64,000 bases of DNA from Entoloma clypeatum (taxonomy: Eukaryota > Basidiomycota > Agaricomycetes > Agaricales > Entolomataceae). The position numbers and the translations under genes are program-made. The stretch spans positions 3,100,001 through 3,164,000 of the forward strand of contig OY751493.1 of assembly GCA_963565915.1 (NCBI GenBank). The letters run 5' to 3'. The notes beneath the pieces are model-generated. The model worked only from the letters and a program-made list of their open reading frames with translations, was not told the origin of the DNA and ran no database searches. Of this stretch, positions 63,001 through 64,000 are shown one piece after another; position 1 is the first letter of the stretch; each line of letters begins with the position of its first letter.

Positions 63001-63985
63001 ACTTTGAAGACAACACCAAGGGTAACGATGCCGGGTTTTATATCATCAAAGTTTGATAGAACAGGTAATGTTGAATCCACCAGGGTCTTTTTGGCAGTGA
63101 GTGAAATACGTTTACGGGTCGGGTCGACCATAAGAACCTTGAATAAATGGCAAAATGAGAGATAAGCTTAAAACAAGGTGATAAGAGGAACATACCCGAC
63201 ATTTGATACTTTTTCCGGGTTTGAAGCGTTTAGAAGGATGCTTCAAAGCAATGTCCGCGTAATGGTTCGGCCAAACGACACCGTCTATGTTGCCTGACAG
63301 AGAAACGAACAGACCATTGTCGGACAATTTTTTGACAGTCCCTTTGATGACTTCACCGACTTCTACATCTCCCACCTGTATGAATCGCTGTTCAAGGATT
63401 GATGGTTTGAAGGACAACTGGAGAAGTCCATCAAATGCGAAATAACCAAGTACGCGTGCTCGATGTATTGAGTTAATCTTCCAAGGCCCAGTAAAGGAAA
63501 TTGAAGGGACGTGGTCATCAGATATATGGGATATCTGGATTGCAGTCAGTTTGAGAGTTGAGCTCATGAACTGAGCCAACCAACATGTACAAAGCCTTCA
63601 AGTCCGGGTTCGACTTCTGCATAAAGGCCGCGTTCGGATTCCAACTTCAGAACCTTCACTACTTCCAAAACTTTGCCTAAGGGATACTCCATTTGCATCG
63701 TCTGCGTCCCCGACGTCCCGACATGCTTCGATCGCAGAGATACCACATGGTCCGAAAGACTCAATGCAAACCGTGGAGGCGTCGAAGAGAAGCTGTACAG
63801 GACTCGAGCTTTGACTTTTTTACCGACTTTAATCGGCTTCTCCGGAGAACCACGCCGCAGGTGTGTCTGATCGACTGTTCCTTCGAAGAAACCGAGGACT
63901 TGAAGGTTAAGACCTGTGGGTTGCACGGCGGTCACAAGGGTTTGGACAAGCGCGCCTGGAAGCATAGAAGAGGCATTCGTCAGTT
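60054..63985 (-). CDS. RRP5: rRNA biogenesis protein Rrp5, 3' part
   Basis: Rrp5 is a nucleolar protein of the small- and large-subunit processomes; its S1 domains bind pre-rRNA (ITS1) and its HAT/TPR repeats contact other processome parts. Ten exons were traced in the window (63985-63585, 63534-63196, 63137-62932, 62875-61922, 61870-61678, 61627-60749, 60694-60541, 60488-60323, 60270-60220, 60165-60054). Several S1 domains are visible (GTVKKLSDNGLFVSLSG, GYIKSIAEHGLFVTVG, GIIKRIEDYGLFIQIEG). An acidic, Lys-rich linker (SEEDSDLECQPGKKKRKRKE) precedes HAT/TPR repeats (FLWIQYLSFQLQLSEIEKAR, VWTLFGEHYMKKGNLEEAR). The end is KQKAIQWTQRANAS. A TTTCAG acceptor at 63986 shows more exons beyond the edge. 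No lesion seen. Confidence 0.93.
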
Positions 63986-64000
63986 CTGAAAGCTAGATGT

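Noticed and set aside
1..64000. tRNA and rRNA genes
   Set aside because: No tRNA cloverleaf or rRNA segment was recognised by eye; the tRNA-like word at 6249 and 46169 is only a 13-nt primer-site match.

Overview
The window is nuclear DNA of a filamentous fungus, most likely an Agaricomycete (basidiomycete). The evidence is four host genes packed with introns of about 43-60 bp, chromodomain Gypsy elements, a RNase H-bearing fungal LINE and a TIR transposase family of a kind I recall from Agaricomycetes. Species cannot be read from it.

Host genes. SEC3 (8386-12450, minus; exocyst subunit, 17 exons) stands alone on the left. On the right is a compact block: a Tgl2-like triacylglycerol lipase (52657-54366, minus, 6 exons including an 11-nt microexon), a Tea1/Kel1-like kelch and coiled-coil polarity protein (55051-59853, plus, 9 exons) and the 3' part of RRP5 (60054-63985, minus, running off the window). 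I traced splice sites by hand; the three complete genes give totals of 3246, 1458 and 4368 nt, all divisible by three. SEC3 and the kelch protein both belong to polarized growth and exocytosis at the hyphal tip.

Everything else (1-8125 and about 12.7-52.5 kb) is a nest of transposable elements whose insertion order can be read from target-site duplications (TSDs). Left stack: a TIR transposon of unassigned superfamily (TIR-X copy 1, minus) was hit by Copia-1 (intact, LTRs differ at one base) and by Gypsy-E. Middle stack: a minisatellite was hit by Gypsy-A (13740-34226, TSD AGGGA). Gypsy-A was hit by a Tad-like LINE (15591-24319, 15-bp TSD) and by Gypsy-B (25262-31381, TSD GCACC, identical LTRs). 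The LINE was itself hit by a solo LTR (TSD CCTGA) and a fold-back Tc1/mariner element (TA TSD). Right stack: a small TA-flanked MITE was hit by TIR-X copy 2 (TSD ATCACAT), that by Gypsy-C (TSD CTTAA), and that by Copia-2 (about 5-6 bp TSD), giving four levels.

Most notable signals: (1) Copia-2 is a gag-only element whose RNA carries over 20 copies of a short bulged hairpin (GCAGCC-loop-GGCGC on the plus strand) with compensatory changes, a candidate undescribed RNA motif. (2) All four Gypsy elements with a visible primer site have a 10-11 nt site placed 2 nt after the LTR that is complementary to the probable 5' end of their own transcript, the Tf1/sushi self-priming design. (3) Both Copia elements instead have a half-tRNA initiator-Met primer site abutting the LTR, and internal copies of the polypurine tract. 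(4) Gypsy-C carries an antisense spliced gene with a perfect Zn2Cys6 spacing. (5) The Gypsy-C pol frame is broken only by six TGA codons, most simply read as CGA to TGA mutation.
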